Shown: positions 41,148 through 50,895, counted from the stretch's first letter. The stretch: DNA of 64,000 nt from an uncultured Christensenellaceae bacterium (GCA_910588465.1 CAJUOP010000002.1:67162-131161); one strand, 5' to 3'. Program-made: numbers and translations. Notes: generated by a model not told the origin, from the letters alone.

Positions 41148-42811
41148 TAAAACAGCCCCGTAATTTTGCCGTGTTCGTCTACGTCGATATTCTCCGCCGC
41201 AGGGACCTTGGGAAGCCCCGGCATGGTGAGAATGTTCCCCGTGAGCGCGACGACGAAGCCCGCCCCCGCCGAAACCTTTACGCTGCGTACGGTGATCCGA
41301 AAGCCCTGCGGCGCGCCGAGCTTTTTCGCGTCGTCCGAAAAGGAATACTGCGTTTTCGCCATGCACACGGGCAGAGTGCCGAAGCCCAGCCGTTCGAGCT
41401 TTTCGATCGCCGCTTCCGCTTCGGGCGTGTAGTCCGCGCCCTCGCCGCCGTACACCTTGGTGACGATCGCCCCGATTTTCTCCTTTAACCGAAGCGAGCT
41501 TTCGTAGCAGAAACGGAAGCGGTTCTCCCGTTCGCAGAGCGAGACCACTTCTTCTGCGAGCGCCTCTCCTCCCTTTCCGCCCTCCGCCCAGACGGTGGAA
41601 AGCTTTACGTTCACCCCGAGCGCCTTGCACTTTTCGATGACAAGATTTATTTCCGCATCCGTATCGGTGGGGAAACGGTTCACGGCGACCACGACGGGAA
41701 GTCCGTAAACCTCTTTCATGTTTGAAACGTGGCGCAGCAGATTGGGCAGCCCTTTTTCGAGCGCGGAAAGGTTCTCGCAGCCGAGCTCCGCCTTATCCAG
41801 CCCGCCGTGCATTTTCAGCGCGCGCACGGTGGCGACCACCACCACGCAGGAGGGGACGAGCCCCGCCGCCCTGCACTTGATATCCAAAAATTTCTCCGCG
41901 CCGAGATCTGCGCCGAAGCCCGCTTCCGTCACCACGTAATCGCCCAGCTTTAACGCCGTTTTCGTGGCGATCACCGAATTGCAGCCGTGCGCGATATTAG
42001 CAAACGGTCCGCCGTGCACCAGCGCGGGCGTGCCCTCGAGCGTCTGAACAAGGTTGGGCTTTATCGCGTCCTTTAAAAGTGCGGTCATGGCGCCCGCCGC
42101 CTTTAAATCGCCCGCGGTGACGGGTTCCCCCGCCCTGTTATAACCCACGACGATACGGGCAAGCCGCGCCTTTAAGTCGGCAAGGTCGTCCGCAAGGCAC
42201 AGAATCGCCATTATTTCGCTGGCTACGGTAATGTCGTAACCGTCCTTGCGGGGCACGCCGTTTTTGCCGCCGCCGAGCCCGTCCTCCACAAAGCGTAGCT
42301 GTCTGTCGTTCATATCCACGCATCTGCGCCAGGTGATCTTTTCGGGGTCGATATCCAGCTCGTTCCCCTGGAAGATATGATTGTCGAGCATGGCGGCAAG
42401 CAGATTGTTCGCCGCGCCGATGGCGTGAAAATCGCCCGTGAAATGCAGGTTGATATCCTCCATAGGCACGACCTGCGCATAGCCGCCGCCCGCCGCGCCG
42501 CCTTTAATGCCGAACACGGGACCGAGCGAGGGCTCCCTGAGCGCCACCACGCAGTTTTTGCCCAGCCGCCGCAAGCCGTCGGCAAGCCCTATGGTGGTGG
42601 TGGTCTTACCCTCGCCCGCGGGCGTTGGCGTGATCGCCGTAACTAAAATCAGCTTGCCGTCCCGCTTGTTCGCCTTTTCGGGCGAGAGCGCGATTTTCGC
42701 TTTATAATTTCCGTAATACTCGATTTCGTCCTGCGTAAGTCCCGCGCGCGCGGCGATTTCGCCAACGTGCAACAGCTTCGCTTCCTGCGCGATTTCGATA
42801 TCCGTTTTCAT
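41147..42811 (-). CDS. fhs: Formate-tetrahydrofolate ligase
   Basis: The 554-residue enzyme makes 10-formyl-tetrahydrofolate from formate, ATP and tetrahydrofolate. Visible are the P-loop TPAGEGKTTTTIGL (~66-79), REPSLGPVFGIKGGAAGGGYAQV-type central motif, and the C-terminal MPGLPKVPAAENIDVD. Length matches the family (~555). Its product is the formyl donor for PurN and the AICAR transformylase encoded in the neighbouring purine operon. Start at 42811 with AAGAGG upstream. No clear promoter was found in 42812-42900. Confidence 0.97.
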   Translation of the reverse strand: MKTDIEIAQEAKLLHVGEIAARAGLTQDEIEYYGNYKAKIALSPEKANKRDGKLILVTAITPTPAGEGKTTTTIGLADGLRRLGKNCVVALREPSLGPVFGIKGGAAGGGYAQVVPMEDINLHFTGDFHAIGAANNLLAAMLDNHIFQGNELDIDPEKITWRRCVDMNDRQLRFVEDGLGGGKNGVPRKDGYDITVASEIMAILCLADDLADLKARLARIVVGYNRAGEPVTAGDLKAAGAMTALLKDAIKPNLVQTLEGTPALVHGGPFANIAHGCNSVIATKTALKLGDYVVTEAGFGADLGAEKFLDIKCRAAGLVPSCVVVVATVRALKMHGGLDKAELGCENLSALEKGLPNLLRHVSNMKEVYGLPVVVAVNRFPTDTDAEINLVIEKCKALGVNVKLSTVWAEGGKGGEALAEEVVSLCERENRFRFCYESSLRLKEKIGAIVTKVYGGEGADYTPEAEAAIEKLERLGFGTLPVCMAKTQYSFSDDAKKLGAPQGFRITVRSVKVSAGAGFVVALTGNILTMPGLPKVPAAENIDVDEHGKITGLF

Positions 42812-42905
42812 ATACACCTCTTCACAGAATATTGTTTTGCCATTTTTAATGTGCTCCGCCGCAATAAAGGACGAACTTCGTTTGATGTTGCAAGATTCCT
42901 TCGGC

Positions 42906-43240
42906 ACGGCTACGCCGCACCTCTGAATGACAAATAAAAGCCTCCGTCATTCTATCCCGCCGTTTCTGTCATTCTATCCCGCCGTTTCTGTCATTTTGCC
43001 CCGCCGTTCCTGTCATTCTGAGCATAGCGAAAGAATCCCATGTACGAAGTCTGCAAAACCCGTAACGGCGGCACGAGTCGCAGACGAAGTAGCGCAGCGA
43101 ACGAACCCCATGAACGCAGTCCGCACAGCCAATAACGGCGGCACAAGCGCAACGCGCGAAGTAGCGAAGTCGAAAGAATCCCCTGCATGAAGTCAGCGGG
43201 TCAACCATGGGATGCTTCGGCTGCTCCTCGGTATGACAGT
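42906..43240. repeat. Composite dispersed repeat, locus 2, with 22-bp tandem units
   Basis: This non-coding region between fhs and purL begins with CCTCTGAATGACA. It continues with three 22-bp tandem copies of GTCATTCTATCCCGCCGTTT-type sequence (42946-43011), and then GTCATTCTGAGCATAGCG followed by alternating GAATCCCATG and GGCGGCACGAGTCGCAGA blocks. The same units in the same order occur at 56406-56653. No protein-coding potential with a ribosome site was seen, and no terminator for purL was recognised here. Confidence 0.85.
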
Positions 43241-43244
43241 AGAA

Positions 43245-46200
43245 TCACTTAAAATACTTCACCGCGCTTTCGAACAGCTTCATGTCGTAATTGCCGAGCA
43301 CGTTTTTATACAGTCCGAAGCCCTTGCGTTCGGAATGCCCCATTTTGCCGAACACCCGTCCATCGGGCGAAAGAATTCCTTCCACCGCCCAAACGCTGCC
43401 GTTGGGATTAAAGCGTACGTCCATGGTGGCGTTGCCGTCCAAATCGACGTATTGCGTCATGATCTGTCCGCGCGCGGCAAGCTCCTTTAACGTCTCTTCG
43501 CTCGCCACAAACTTTCCCTCGCCGTGGGAGACGGGCACGGAGAAGATATCGCCTGCGTTCACCTCCGAAAGCCAGGGAGACGCATTGGATGCAACACGCA
43601 CGCGCACAATGCGCGACTGGTGCCGCCCGATATCGTTATAGGTGAGCGTAGGGCAATTTTCGTCCGTCTCTATAATTTTTCCGAAGGGTACCAGTCCCAG
43701 CTTTATAAGCGCCTGGAACCCGTTACAGATCCCGCCCATCAAGCCGTCGCGCTTTTCCAAAAGCACCGTCACCTGTTCTTTCACCTCCGCGTTGCGGAAA
43801 AATGCCGTAATAAATTTACCCGATCCGTCCGGCTCGTCCCCTCCCGAGAATCCGCCGGGGATAAAGACCATCTGGCTGTTTTTCATGCGAGCGGCAAACT
43901 CCTCCACCGAGCGCGAAACCTCGTCCGCCGTGTGGTTGCGCACCACAAAAATTTCGCTCTCCGCGCCCGCGTCCCCGAACGCCTTCGCCGTATCGTATTC
44001 GCAGTTAGTGCCGGGGAACACGGGAATGAGCACCCTGGGACGGGCGCACTTTATCGCGCACGCCGCCTTTACTTTGCCCGAATAGGTCACGTTTTCCGCT
44101 TTCTTTTCCCTTGCCGTAATATTGCACGCGTACACGGGCTCGAGCTTTTCCTCGTAAATGCGCTGCAATTCCTCCAACGCAACCGCCTCGCCGCCGCAGG
44201 AGATTTCCTGCTTTTCCGTCGTCTCGCCCAACAGCTCGCCGACCGTCTCTTCGCCCGTAAGCTCCAGCACGAACGCGCCGTAACGGTATGCAAAGACGTC
44301 CTCCGCCGAAACGCCCTTATCGAACGCAAATCCGATGCGATTGCCGAGGCACGCCTTTAATACGCCCTCCGCCACGCCGCCGTACACGGGAGTGAACGCG
44401 GAAACCGCCTTGCCCGCGCGCAGTAGCCCGGTTACGGTCGCGAAGTTTTTCACCAGCGATTCGGTCACGGGCAGCCCGTCTTTGTCGTATTCGGGCTTTA
44501 ACAGCACGACCTTGCGCCCCGCCGCCTTGAATTCGGGCGAGACGACCTCGCGCACGCTGCCCGTAGTCACCGCAAAGGAAACGAGCGTGGGCGGGACGTC
44601 GATATGCTCGAACGTGCCGCTCATGGAGTCCTTTCCGCCGATGGCGGCGCACTTTAATTCGAGCTGCGCTTTAAACGCGCCCAACAGGGCGGACAGCGGC
44701 TGCCCCCAGCGCTTGCCGTCGCGCATAGGCTTTAAAAAGTATTCCTGAAAGGTAAGGTATACGTCGCGGAAGGCGGCGCCGCTTGCGATCAGCTTGCTCA
44801 CGCTCTCCACCACGGCAAGGTAGGCGCCGTGGTACGGGCTCTTTTCGGCGATATGAGGATTGCCACCCCAGCTCATGTACGATACCGTTTCGGTATGACC
44901 CTTCTCCGCCGAAACGAGGTGCACCATCGCCTGCGGCGGCGTCATCTGATACGTTCCGCCGAAGGGCATGAGCACCGTGCCCGCGCCGATCGTCGAGTCG
45001 AACCGCTCGGAAAGTCCGCGCTTGGAGCAAACGTTTAAATCGCCCGCCAAAGCGCGCAAGCCCTGCCCGAACGAGGCGGGCAGCTCCCGCCGATAATCCT
45101 TGGGCTTTTCGGGCGTGACGGTAATATGCTTCTCCGCGCCGTTGGAATTTAAAAATTCACGCGAGATATCCACGATCGTTTTGCCGCGCCAGCTCATCAC
45201 CAGACGGGGCGATTCGGTAACAACCGCGACCACGGTCGCTTCCAGATTCTCTTCACGGGCGAGCGCGGCGAACTCCTCCGCCTTGTCCGCCTCCACCACA
45301 ACCGCCATGCGCTCCTGCGATTCGGATATGGCAAGCTCGGTCCCGTCCAGCCCCTCGTATTTTTTTGGAACGGCGTCGAGGTCGATTTTCAGTCCGTCGG
45401 CAAGCTCGCCGATCGCAACCGAGACCCCGCCCGCGCCGAAGTCGTTGCAGCGCTTGATCAGCCGCGAGGCGCGCTCGTTGCGGAACAGCCGTTGCAGCTT
45501 GCGCTCCTCGGGCGCGTTGCCCTTTTGTACCTCCGCCCCGCAATGCGTGAGCGATTCGAGCGTGTGCGACTTGGAAGAGCCCGTCGCTCCGCCGCAGCCG
45601 TCCCGTCCCGTTCTTCCGCCGAGCAGAATCACCAGATCGCCCGCCGCGGGGACCTCTCTTCTTACGTTCTTCGCGGGAGCGGCGGCGATCACCGCGCCGA
45701 TTTCCAGCCGCTTCGCAACATAGCCCTTGTGATAGAGCTCGTCTACCTGACCCGTTGCCAATCCAATCTGATTGCCGTATGAGGAATAGCCCGCCGCAGC
45801 CGTCGTTACGATCTTGCGCTGGGGAAGCTTTCCCTGAATGGTGTCCTTTACGGGAAGGAGCGGATCGCCCGCGCCCGTCACGCGCATAGCGGCGTAAACG
45901 TAGCTTCTGCCCGAGAGCGGATCGCGGATCGCCCCGCCGATACACGTTGCGGCGCCGCCGAACGGCTCGATCTCCGTGGGGTGGTTGTGCGTCTCGTTTT
46001 TAAACAGCAGCAGCCAGTCCTCCTCCTTGCCGTCTACGTCCACCTTAATCTTTACCGTGCAGGCGTTTATCTCCTCCGATTCGTCCAGCTTATCGAGCAA
46101 CCCGCGCTTTTTTAACAGCTTTGCCGCCAGCGTGCCGATATCCATTAAATTGATCGGTTTGGTCCTGTTCAGCTCCTTCCGCGCGGCGAGATATTCTTCG

Positions 46201-46934
46201 TAGGCGCTTTGCAGCAGCCCGTCCTCGAACGTAACGCCGTCGATCGTCGTTAAAAAGGTGGTGTGGCGGCAATGGTCGGACCAATAGGTGTCGATCATGC
46301 GGATCTCGGTCAGCGTAGGGTCGCGCTTCTCGCTCTTGAAATAGTCCTGACAGAACGCGATGTCGTCCGCGTCCATTGCGAGCGCGTATTTTTGCACGAA
46401 CGCTTCCAAGCCCGCCCTGTCCAGCTTTAAAAACCCGTGCAGCGTCTCCACGTCGGCGGGAACGGAGTGCGCGATTTTCAAGGTCGCGGGAAGCTCGTTC
46501 TTCGCCTCTCTGCTCTCCACAGGGTTGATTACGTATTTTTTGATCGCGGCAAGCTCCTCGTCCGTCACTGCTCCGTAAACAGCGTACACCTTTGCCGAAG
46601 CCACGATCGGGCGCTTCCCTTTGGAAACGAGCTGAATGCACTGCGCCGCAGAATCCGCGCGCTGGTCGAACTGACCGGGAAGATACTCCACCGCGAACAC
46701 CTTTGCGCCGCTCAGCTCGGGCGTTTCGTAAGCTTTATCCATCTGCGGCTCGGAAAACACCGTCTTTACGCACGCGTCGAAGAGCTCCTTTTCAATGTCC
46801 TCCGCGTCGTAACGGTTAATCACGCGGATTCTCTCCGCGTTTTTAATGCCGAGCAGCTCGCGCACGTCCGCCAGCAACGACCGGGCTTCCTGTTCGAAGC
46901 CCTCTTTCTTTTCCACATAAATCCGATAAACCAT
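43245..46934 (-). CDS. purL: Phosphoribosylformylglycinamidine synthase, fused synthetase-glutaminase
   Basis: The 1229-residue single-chain enzyme converts FGAR to FGAM with glutamine. It has an N-terminal PurS-like domain (~1-170), the linker SDHCRHTTF, ATP-binding NETHNHPT with two AIR-synthetase-type halves, and a C-terminal class I glutaminase from ~970. That domain has PVFPGTNCEYD, catalytic Cys in GICNGFQAL, and a His/Glu near SHGEGK. Bacillus-type bacteria split this into PurS, PurL and PurQ; the fused form here is the clostridial/proteobacterial arrangement. Start at 46934 with GAGGAG upstream, one base after the purD stop. Last gene of the purine operon. Confidence 0.96.
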   Translation of the reverse strand: MVYRIYVEKKEGFEQEARSLLADVRELLGIKNAERIRVINRYDAEDIEKELFDACVKTVFSEPQMDKAYETPELSGAKVFAVEYLPGQFDQRADSAAQCIQLVSKGKRPIVASAKVYAVYGAVTDEELAAIKKYVINPVESREAKNELPATLKIAHSVPADVETLHGFLKLDRAGLEAFVQKYALAMDADDIAFCQDYFKSEKRDPTLTEIRMIDTYWSDHCRHTTFLTTIDGVTFEDGLLQSAYEEYLAARKELNRTKPINLMDIGTLAAKLLKKRGLLDKLDESEEINACTVKIKVDVDGKEEDWLLLFKNETHNHPTEIEPFGGAATCIGGAIRDPLSGRSYVYAAMRVTGAGDPLLPVKDTIQGKLPQRKIVTTAAAGYSSYGNQIGLATGQVDELYHKGYVAKRLEIGAVIAAAPAKNVRREVPAAGDLVILLGGRTGRDGCGGATGSSKSHTLESLTHCGAEVQKGNAPEERKLQRLFRNERASRLIKRCNDFGAGGVSVAIGELADGLKIDLDAVPKKYEGLDGTELAISESQERMAVVVEADKAEEFAALAREENLEATVVAVVTESPRLVMSWRGKTIVDISREFLNSNGAEKHITVTPEKPKDYRRELPASFGQGLRALAGDLNVCSKRGLSERFDSTIGAGTVLMPFGGTYQMTPPQAMVHLVSAEKGHTETVSYMSWGGNPHIAEKSPYHGAYLAVVESVSKLIASGAAFRDVYLTFQEYFLKPMRDGKRWGQPLSALLGAFKAQLELKCAAIGGKDSMSGTFEHIDVPPTLVSFAVTTGSVREVVSPEFKAAGRKVVLLKPEYDKDGLPVTESLVKNFATVTGLLRAGKAVSAFTPVYGGVAEGVLKACLGNRIGFAFDKGVSAEDVFAYRYGAFVLELTGEETVGELLGETTEKQEISCGGEAVALEELQRIYEEKLEPVYACNITAREKKAENVTYSGKVKAACAIKCARPRVLIPVFPGTNCEYDTAKAFGDAGAESEIFVVRNHTADEVSRSVEEFAARMKNSQMVFIPGGFSGGDEPDGSGKFITAFFRNAEVKEQVTVLLEKRDGLMGGICNGFQALIKLGLVPFGKIIETDENCPTLTYNDIGRHQSRIVRVRVASNASPWLSEVNAGDIFSVPVSHGEGKFVASEETLKELAARGQIMTQYVDLDGNATMDVRFNPNGSVWAVEGILSPDGRVFGKMGHSERKGFGLYKNVLGNYDMKLFESAVKYFK

Positions 46935-46935
46935 G

Positions 46936-48210
46936 TTATTTCTCCTCGATCGCCGCAAGCGCGCGCCTGCCGATATCCTTTCTTTTGTAAGCATTCGCAA
47001 AGCCGATTCTCTCCGCCAGTGCATAAGCCCCCGTAACGGCTTCCTTTAAGCTCTCCGCCGCAGCCACCGCGCCGAGCACCCGTCCGCCCGAGGTGAGCAG
47101 CTTCCCGTTTTCGAGCTTTGCGCCCGCCACGTAAACGCTCTCGTTTTCCGCCGTCTGGGGAAAGGTGATTTCGAATCCCGTTTCATACTTCTGCGGATAC
47201 CCTTCGGAGGCGAGCACCACGCAGCACGCGGCGCCCTTTTTAAACTTCACCTCGCAAGAGCTCAGCGTGCCCGCCCGCACCGCCTGCATAATCGTAAGCA
47301 GGTCGCTCTGTAAAAGCGGAAGCACCACCTGCGTTTCGGGGTCGCCGAACCGACAGTTATATTCGATGACTTTCGGACCCTTGGGGGTTAGCATCAGTCC
47401 GAAGTACAAACAGCCTTGAAAGGTGCGTCCCTCGGCGTTCATCGCGGACACGGTGGGCAGGAAAATCGTTTTATAGCATTCCTCCGCGATTTTTTCGGTA
47501 TAATAGGGATTGGGCGCAACCGTGCCCATGCCGCCCGTGTTCAAGCCCGTGTCGTTATCGCCCGCGCGCTTGTGGTCCATGGAAGACACCATTGGCACTA
47601 CCGTCTTTCCATCCGTAAACGAGAGGACGGAAACCTCGGGACCCGTTAAAAACTCTTCGATCAGTATCTGATTTCCGCTCGCGCCGAACACCTTGTCGCA
47701 CATAATTTCGCGCACGGCGGCTTCCGCCTCGTTAAAGTTCTGCGCAATGATTACTCCCTTTCCGAGCGCGAGCCCGTCCGCCTTGATCACGGCGGGGAAG
47801 CTTCCCTTTTTTAAATAGGCGATCGCCGAATCCGCGTCCGTAAACGTTTCGCTCTCCGCGGTGGGGATATTGTATTTTTTCATCAGGTTTTTGGAGAAAA
47901 CTTTGCTCCCCTCGATGATCGCCGCGTTCGCGCGCGGACCGAAGCAGGGAATCCCCTCCGCCTCCAAGCGATCGACGCAGCCCAGCACGAGAGGATCGTC
48001 GGGCGTGACCACCGCAAAATCGACCCTGTGCGTTTTGGTGAAATTTACGATCCCGTCCAGATCGGTCGCTTTTACGGGGTAACATTCCGCGTCGGCGGCA
48101 ATCCCGCCGTTCCCCGGCAGCGCGTAAATCTTTTCCACGCTCCCGTTCTTTTTTAACGCTTTTATTACGGCGTGCTCTCTTCCGCCTCCGCCGATCACTA
48201 GGATATTCAT
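46936..48210 (-). CDS. purD: Phosphoribosylamine-glycine ligase
   Basis: The 424-residue ATP-grasp enzyme makes GAR from phosphoribosylamine, glycine and ATP. Visible are MNILVIGGGGREHA (~1-14), PGNGG (~31-35), the ATP-binding EEFLTGPEVSVLSF, and MGTVAPNPYY, with GLMLTPKGPKVIEYNCRFGDPE near residue 290. AAAAAAGGAG precedes the ATG at 48210. A longer in-frame extension into the upstream spacer is rejected. Between purD and the AICAR transformylase lies a 162-bp spacer with two strong hairpins. Confidence 0.96.
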   Translation of the reverse strand: MNILVIGGGGREHAVIKALKKNGSVEKIYALPGNGGIAADAECYPVKATDLDGIVNFTKTHRVDFAVVTPDDPLVLGCVDRLEAEGIPCFGPRANAAIIEGSKVFSKNLMKKYNIPTAESETFTDADSAIAYLKKGSFPAVIKADGLALGKGVIIAQNFNEAEAAVREIMCDKVFGASGNQILIEEFLTGPEVSVLSFTDGKTVVPMVSSMDHKRAGDNDTGLNTGGMGTVAPNPYYTEKIAEECYKTIFLPTVSAMNAEGRTFQGCLYFGLMLTPKGPKVIEYNCRFGDPETQVVLPLLQSDLLTIMQAVRAGTLSSCEVKFKKGAACCVVLASEGYPQKYETGFEITFPQTAENESVYVAGAKLENGKLLTSGGRVLGAVAAAESLKEAVTGAYALAERIGFANAYKRKDIGRRALAAIEEK

Positions 48211-48269
48211 ATCCGTTCTCCTTTTTTGTCTGCTACGGAGTTTTTCTCCCGTGCTACCGTTAATGCCGA

Positions 48270-48367
48270 AACACCGCAAGGGCGAATTCACTTCGTCCGT
48301 TAAGCGGTGTTACGACCTTAGCAAACTCACGAATCTTTGTTTTGCATCGCAAAACAAAGATTCGTGA
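48270..48367 (-). other. Structured spacer between AICAR transformylase and purD
   Basis: A perfect 19-bp inverted repeat with a three-base loop (48327-48345 with 48349-48367) starts five bases beyond the stop codon and has no T-run. A second structure nests two helices: AACACCGC with GCGGTGTT (48270-48277/48304-48311) encloses a 7-bp helix (48280-48286/48292-48298, one G-T pair). They could stabilise or process the mRNA inside the operon. Confidence 0.6.
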
Positions 48368-48372
48368 ACAAA

Positions 48373-49557
48373 TTAGTGGTGGAACAATCTCATGCCCGTA
48401 AACGCCATTACCATGTTATGTCTGTCCGCCGCCTCGATCACCAGATCGTCGCGCACCGAGCCGCCCGGCTCCGCCACGTAGGAAACGCCGCTTGCGAACG
48501 CGCGCTCGATATTGTCCGAGAACGGGAAAAACGCGTCGCTCCCGAGCGAAACGCCCGTAACCGTCTTTAAAAACTCCGCTTTCTCCTCGCGGGTGAACGG
48601 CTGGGGGCGCACCGCAAAGTTTTTGCGCCAAACATCTTCGCCGAGCACCTCCTCATAATCGTCGGACAAATAAATGTCGATAATGTTATTCTTTTCGGGT
48701 CTGCCCACGCCCTCGGCAAATTGCAGATCGAGCACCTTTTCGTGCTGGCGCAAGTGCCACAAATCCGCCTTCTGCGCGGCAAGACGGGTGCAATGAATGC
48801 GCGATTGCTGCCCCGCGCCTACGCCGATCGCCTGTCCGTCCGCGGCAAAACAAACGGAATTGCTCTGCGTGTATTTCAGCGTGATGAGCGATATGATCAG
48901 ATCGAGCGCCTTGTCCTCGGGCAGCTCCTTATTTTTCGTGACGATATTTTTCAGCAGCTCTGCGTCGATTTTAAAGTTGTTTCTGCCCTGCTCGAAGGTA
49001 ACGCCGAACACCTGCTTGCGCTCGATAGGCTCGGGCACGTACGCGGGGTCGATTTTTACCACGTTGTAAGTACCCTTGCGCTTCGCCGAAAGAATTTTCA
49101 GCGCCTCGGGGGAATATGCGGGCGCGATCACGCCGTCCGAAACCTCGCGGGAGATGATTTGCGCCGTGATCTCGTCGCACTCGTCCGAAAGAGCGACCCA
49201 ATCGCCGAACGACGACATTCTGTCCGTGCCGCGGGCGCGCGCGTACGCGCAGGCGAGGGGCGAGGAGTCCAAGCCCTCGACGTCATCCACAAAGCAGGAT
49301 TTTTTCAGCTTGTCCGAAAGCTTTTTGCCCACGGCGGCGGAGGTGGGAGAAACGTGCTTAAAGCTGGTCGCCGCAACCAGCCCCGTGTTCTCCTTTATTT
49401 CCTTGACGAGCTGCCAGGAATTAAACGCGTCTAAAAAGTTGATGTAGCCCGGTCTCCCGTTTAAAATTTCGACGGGAAGCTCGCTCCCGTCCGCCATATA
49501 AATGCGGGCGGGTTTCTGGTTGGGATTGCAGCCGTATTTCAAAGAAAATTCGTTCAT
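48373..49557 (-). CDS. purH: Stand-alone AICAR transformylase (PurH C-domain homologue)
   Basis: The 394-residue protein transfers a formyl group from 10-formyl-THF to AICAR. It resembles the transformylase half of bifunctional PurH: LKYGCNPNQKPA (~6-17), SFKHVSPTSAAVG (~66-78; the Lys-His of the active site), SNSVCFAADGQAIGVGAGQQSRIHCTR (~237-263), and C-terminal GSVRDDLVIEAADRHNMVMAFTGMRLFHH. The cyclohydrolase half is missing, and the preceding gene encodes a PurO-type cyclohydrolase instead. Length (~390) matches stand-alone clostridial versions. It lies four bases after purO. Confidence 0.93.
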   Translation of the reverse strand: MNEFSLKYGCNPNQKPARIYMADGSELPVEILNGRPGYINFLDAFNSWQLVKEIKENTGLVAATSFKHVSPTSAAVGKKLSDKLKKSCFVDDVEGLDSSPLACAYARARGTDRMSSFGDWVALSDECDEITAQIISREVSDGVIAPAYSPEALKILSAKRKGTYNVVKIDPAYVPEPIERKQVFGVTFEQGRNNFKIDAELLKNIVTKNKELPEDKALDLIISLITLKYTQSNSVCFAADGQAIGVGAGQQSRIHCTRLAAQKADLWHLRQHEKVLDLQFAEGVGRPEKNNIIDIYLSDDYEEVLGEDVWRKNFAVRPQPFTREEKAEFLKTVTGVSLGSDAFFPFSDNIERAFASGVSYVAEPGGSVRDDLVIEAADRHNMVMAFTGMRLFHH

Positions 49558-49561
49558 ATTC

Positions 49562-50278
49562 TCACCTCGTAAATCTGTTGAAAAGCACGCTCTCCCATTT
49601 TCCCGTTTCGATTTCGACCGAACGGCAATACAGGGAAATGCGGTTGTCCTTATCGAGATTGTCCCAAATCTCGTTCGCCATCGCGTGCAGATCGTTTCCG
49701 ATTTTCACGCGCTCGGGCTCGCCCGTAAACGTGGGGAGCGGGTTTCCGTCCGTCACGTACGTGTGAATAAAGTGCCCCAGCCCCGCAAGCGGCTCGAAGT
49801 CGAACGTGTAGCGGTTGCAGGCGGAGCCCTTTTCGTCCGCGCTCTTTAAAATAGACATGGAATAATCGAACCCGTTTTCAAGATTCAGTATCCCGCTGAT
49901 GCGGGGGGTAAAGTTGGGCGCGTCGGGCTCGAACGCGCGCGTCGAGAGCGAATGGCGGAAGCACTTTCCCTTTTTTAAGCCCTCTTCGACGGTGTCCGTC
50001 TGGTCGCCGTTGGTCACGATGATTTTCTTGCCCACCGTTTTCACGGGCGAGTAAATGATCAGCGAAGGGTCCTCTACCTTGCTCTCGTCGTAAGGCTGAG
50101 TGCGCAGTCCGTCGCCCTCCTCCACGAACACGCGGTTGCGGCTGTTGGCGCTTCTGCCCATGATAAAGTAGGCGAACGCCGCGTGCTTGCCGTCCGCGCT
50201 CTTGCCGATCACGATTCCGCGCCCCACGTACGGATTGCCCGCCAGCGCGTCCTTTAACGATTTTATTTCGTAGCTCAT
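49562..50278 (-). CDS. purO: PurO-type IMP cyclohydrolase
   Basis: The 238-residue protein closes the purine ring (FAICAR to IMP). It resembles the PurO/IMP_cyclohyd family first known in archaea, not the PurH N-domain: NPYVGRGIVIG (~15-25), YFIMGRSANSRNRVF (~37-51), TRAFEPDAPNFTPRISG (~112-128) and FDFEPLAGLGHFIHTY (~160-175). It is adjacent to the stand-alone AICAR transformylase, so the two replace bifunctional PurH. Its ATG overlaps the purN stop as ATGA. Confidence 0.9.
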   Translation of the reverse strand: MSYEIKSLKDALAGNPYVGRGIVIGKSADGKHAAFAYFIMGRSANSRNRVFVEEGDGLRTQPYDESKVEDPSLIIYSPVKTVGKKIIVTNGDQTDTVEEGLKKGKCFRHSLSTRAFEPDAPNFTPRISGILNLENGFDYSMSILKSADEKGSACNRYTFDFEPLAGLGHFIHTYVTDGNPLPTFTGEPERVKIGNDLHAMANEIWDNLDKDNRISLYCRSVEIETGKWESVLFNRFTR

Positions 50279-50895
50279 TTTATCTCCTCCGTTGAATTGC
50301 TCAGTTTTTTACACACCGCTTCCACCGCCTCGGGCAGAATGATCCACTCCGCCTCGCGCATGACGCGCTTTTGCAAGATCTCGGGCGTGTCGCCCTCCTT
50401 CACCTCCACCGCGCGCTGCGCGATGATCGGTCCGCCGTCACATTCCTCGGTCACGTAGTGCACCGTGGCGCCCGTCACCTTCACGCCTCGCGCGAGCGCC
50501 GCCTCATGCACGTGCAGCCCGTACATTCCCACGCCGCAAAAGCTTGGAATCAGCGCGGGGTGCACGTTGATCATGCGTTCGGGAAATTCCTTTACGAAGC
50601 TTTCGCTGAGCACGGTCATAAATCCCGCCAGCACCACAAGCCCGATATCGCGCGCCTTCAGCTCGGATAAGATCCGCCGCTCGCGCTCCGCTCTGTCGCG
50701 CACCTCCCTGCGGTCTACGGCGACGTGCTCTATCCCGTAACGCGCCGCGCGGGTCAGCACGTAAGCCTGCCTGCCGTCCGATACAACGAGCGAGATTTCC
50801 CCGTGCGGGATCAGTCCCGCCTCCTGTGCGTTTAAAATCGCCTGAAAGTTCGTACCGCCGCCCGAACAGAGCACGGCAATTTTTATCTTGCTCAT
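50275..50895 (-). CDS. purN: Phosphoribosylglycinamide formyltransferase
   Basis: The 206-residue folate-dependent GAR transformylase opens with KIAVLCSGGGTNFQAIL (~4-20), the phosphate-binding loop. The active-site motif is INVHPALIPSF (~108-118; Asn-His), and TGATVHYVTEECDGGPI contains the catalytic Asp. Length is usual (~190-210). Overlaps purM and purO by four bases each, so translation is tightly coupled. Confidence 0.96.
   Translation of the reverse strand: MSKIKIAVLCSGGGTNFQAILNAQEAGLIPHGEISLVVSDGRQAYVLTRAARYGIEHVAVDRREVRDRAERERRILSELKARDIGLVVLAGFMTVLSESFVKEFPERMINVHPALIPSFCGVGMYGLHVHEAALARGVKVTGATVHYVTEECDGGPIIAQRAVEVKEGDTPEILQKRVMREAEWIILPEAVEAVCKKLSNSTEEIK

Noticed and set aside
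42946..43011. Tandem 22-bp repeats as a CRISPR array
   Set aside because: The units follow each other without spacers, there are only three, and no cas genes are present.
48211..48372. ZTP (pfl) riboswitch before purD
   Set aside because: The conserved CCGCCUGGGC-type segment and pseudoknot arrangement were not found; the structures are simple inverted repeats inside an operon.
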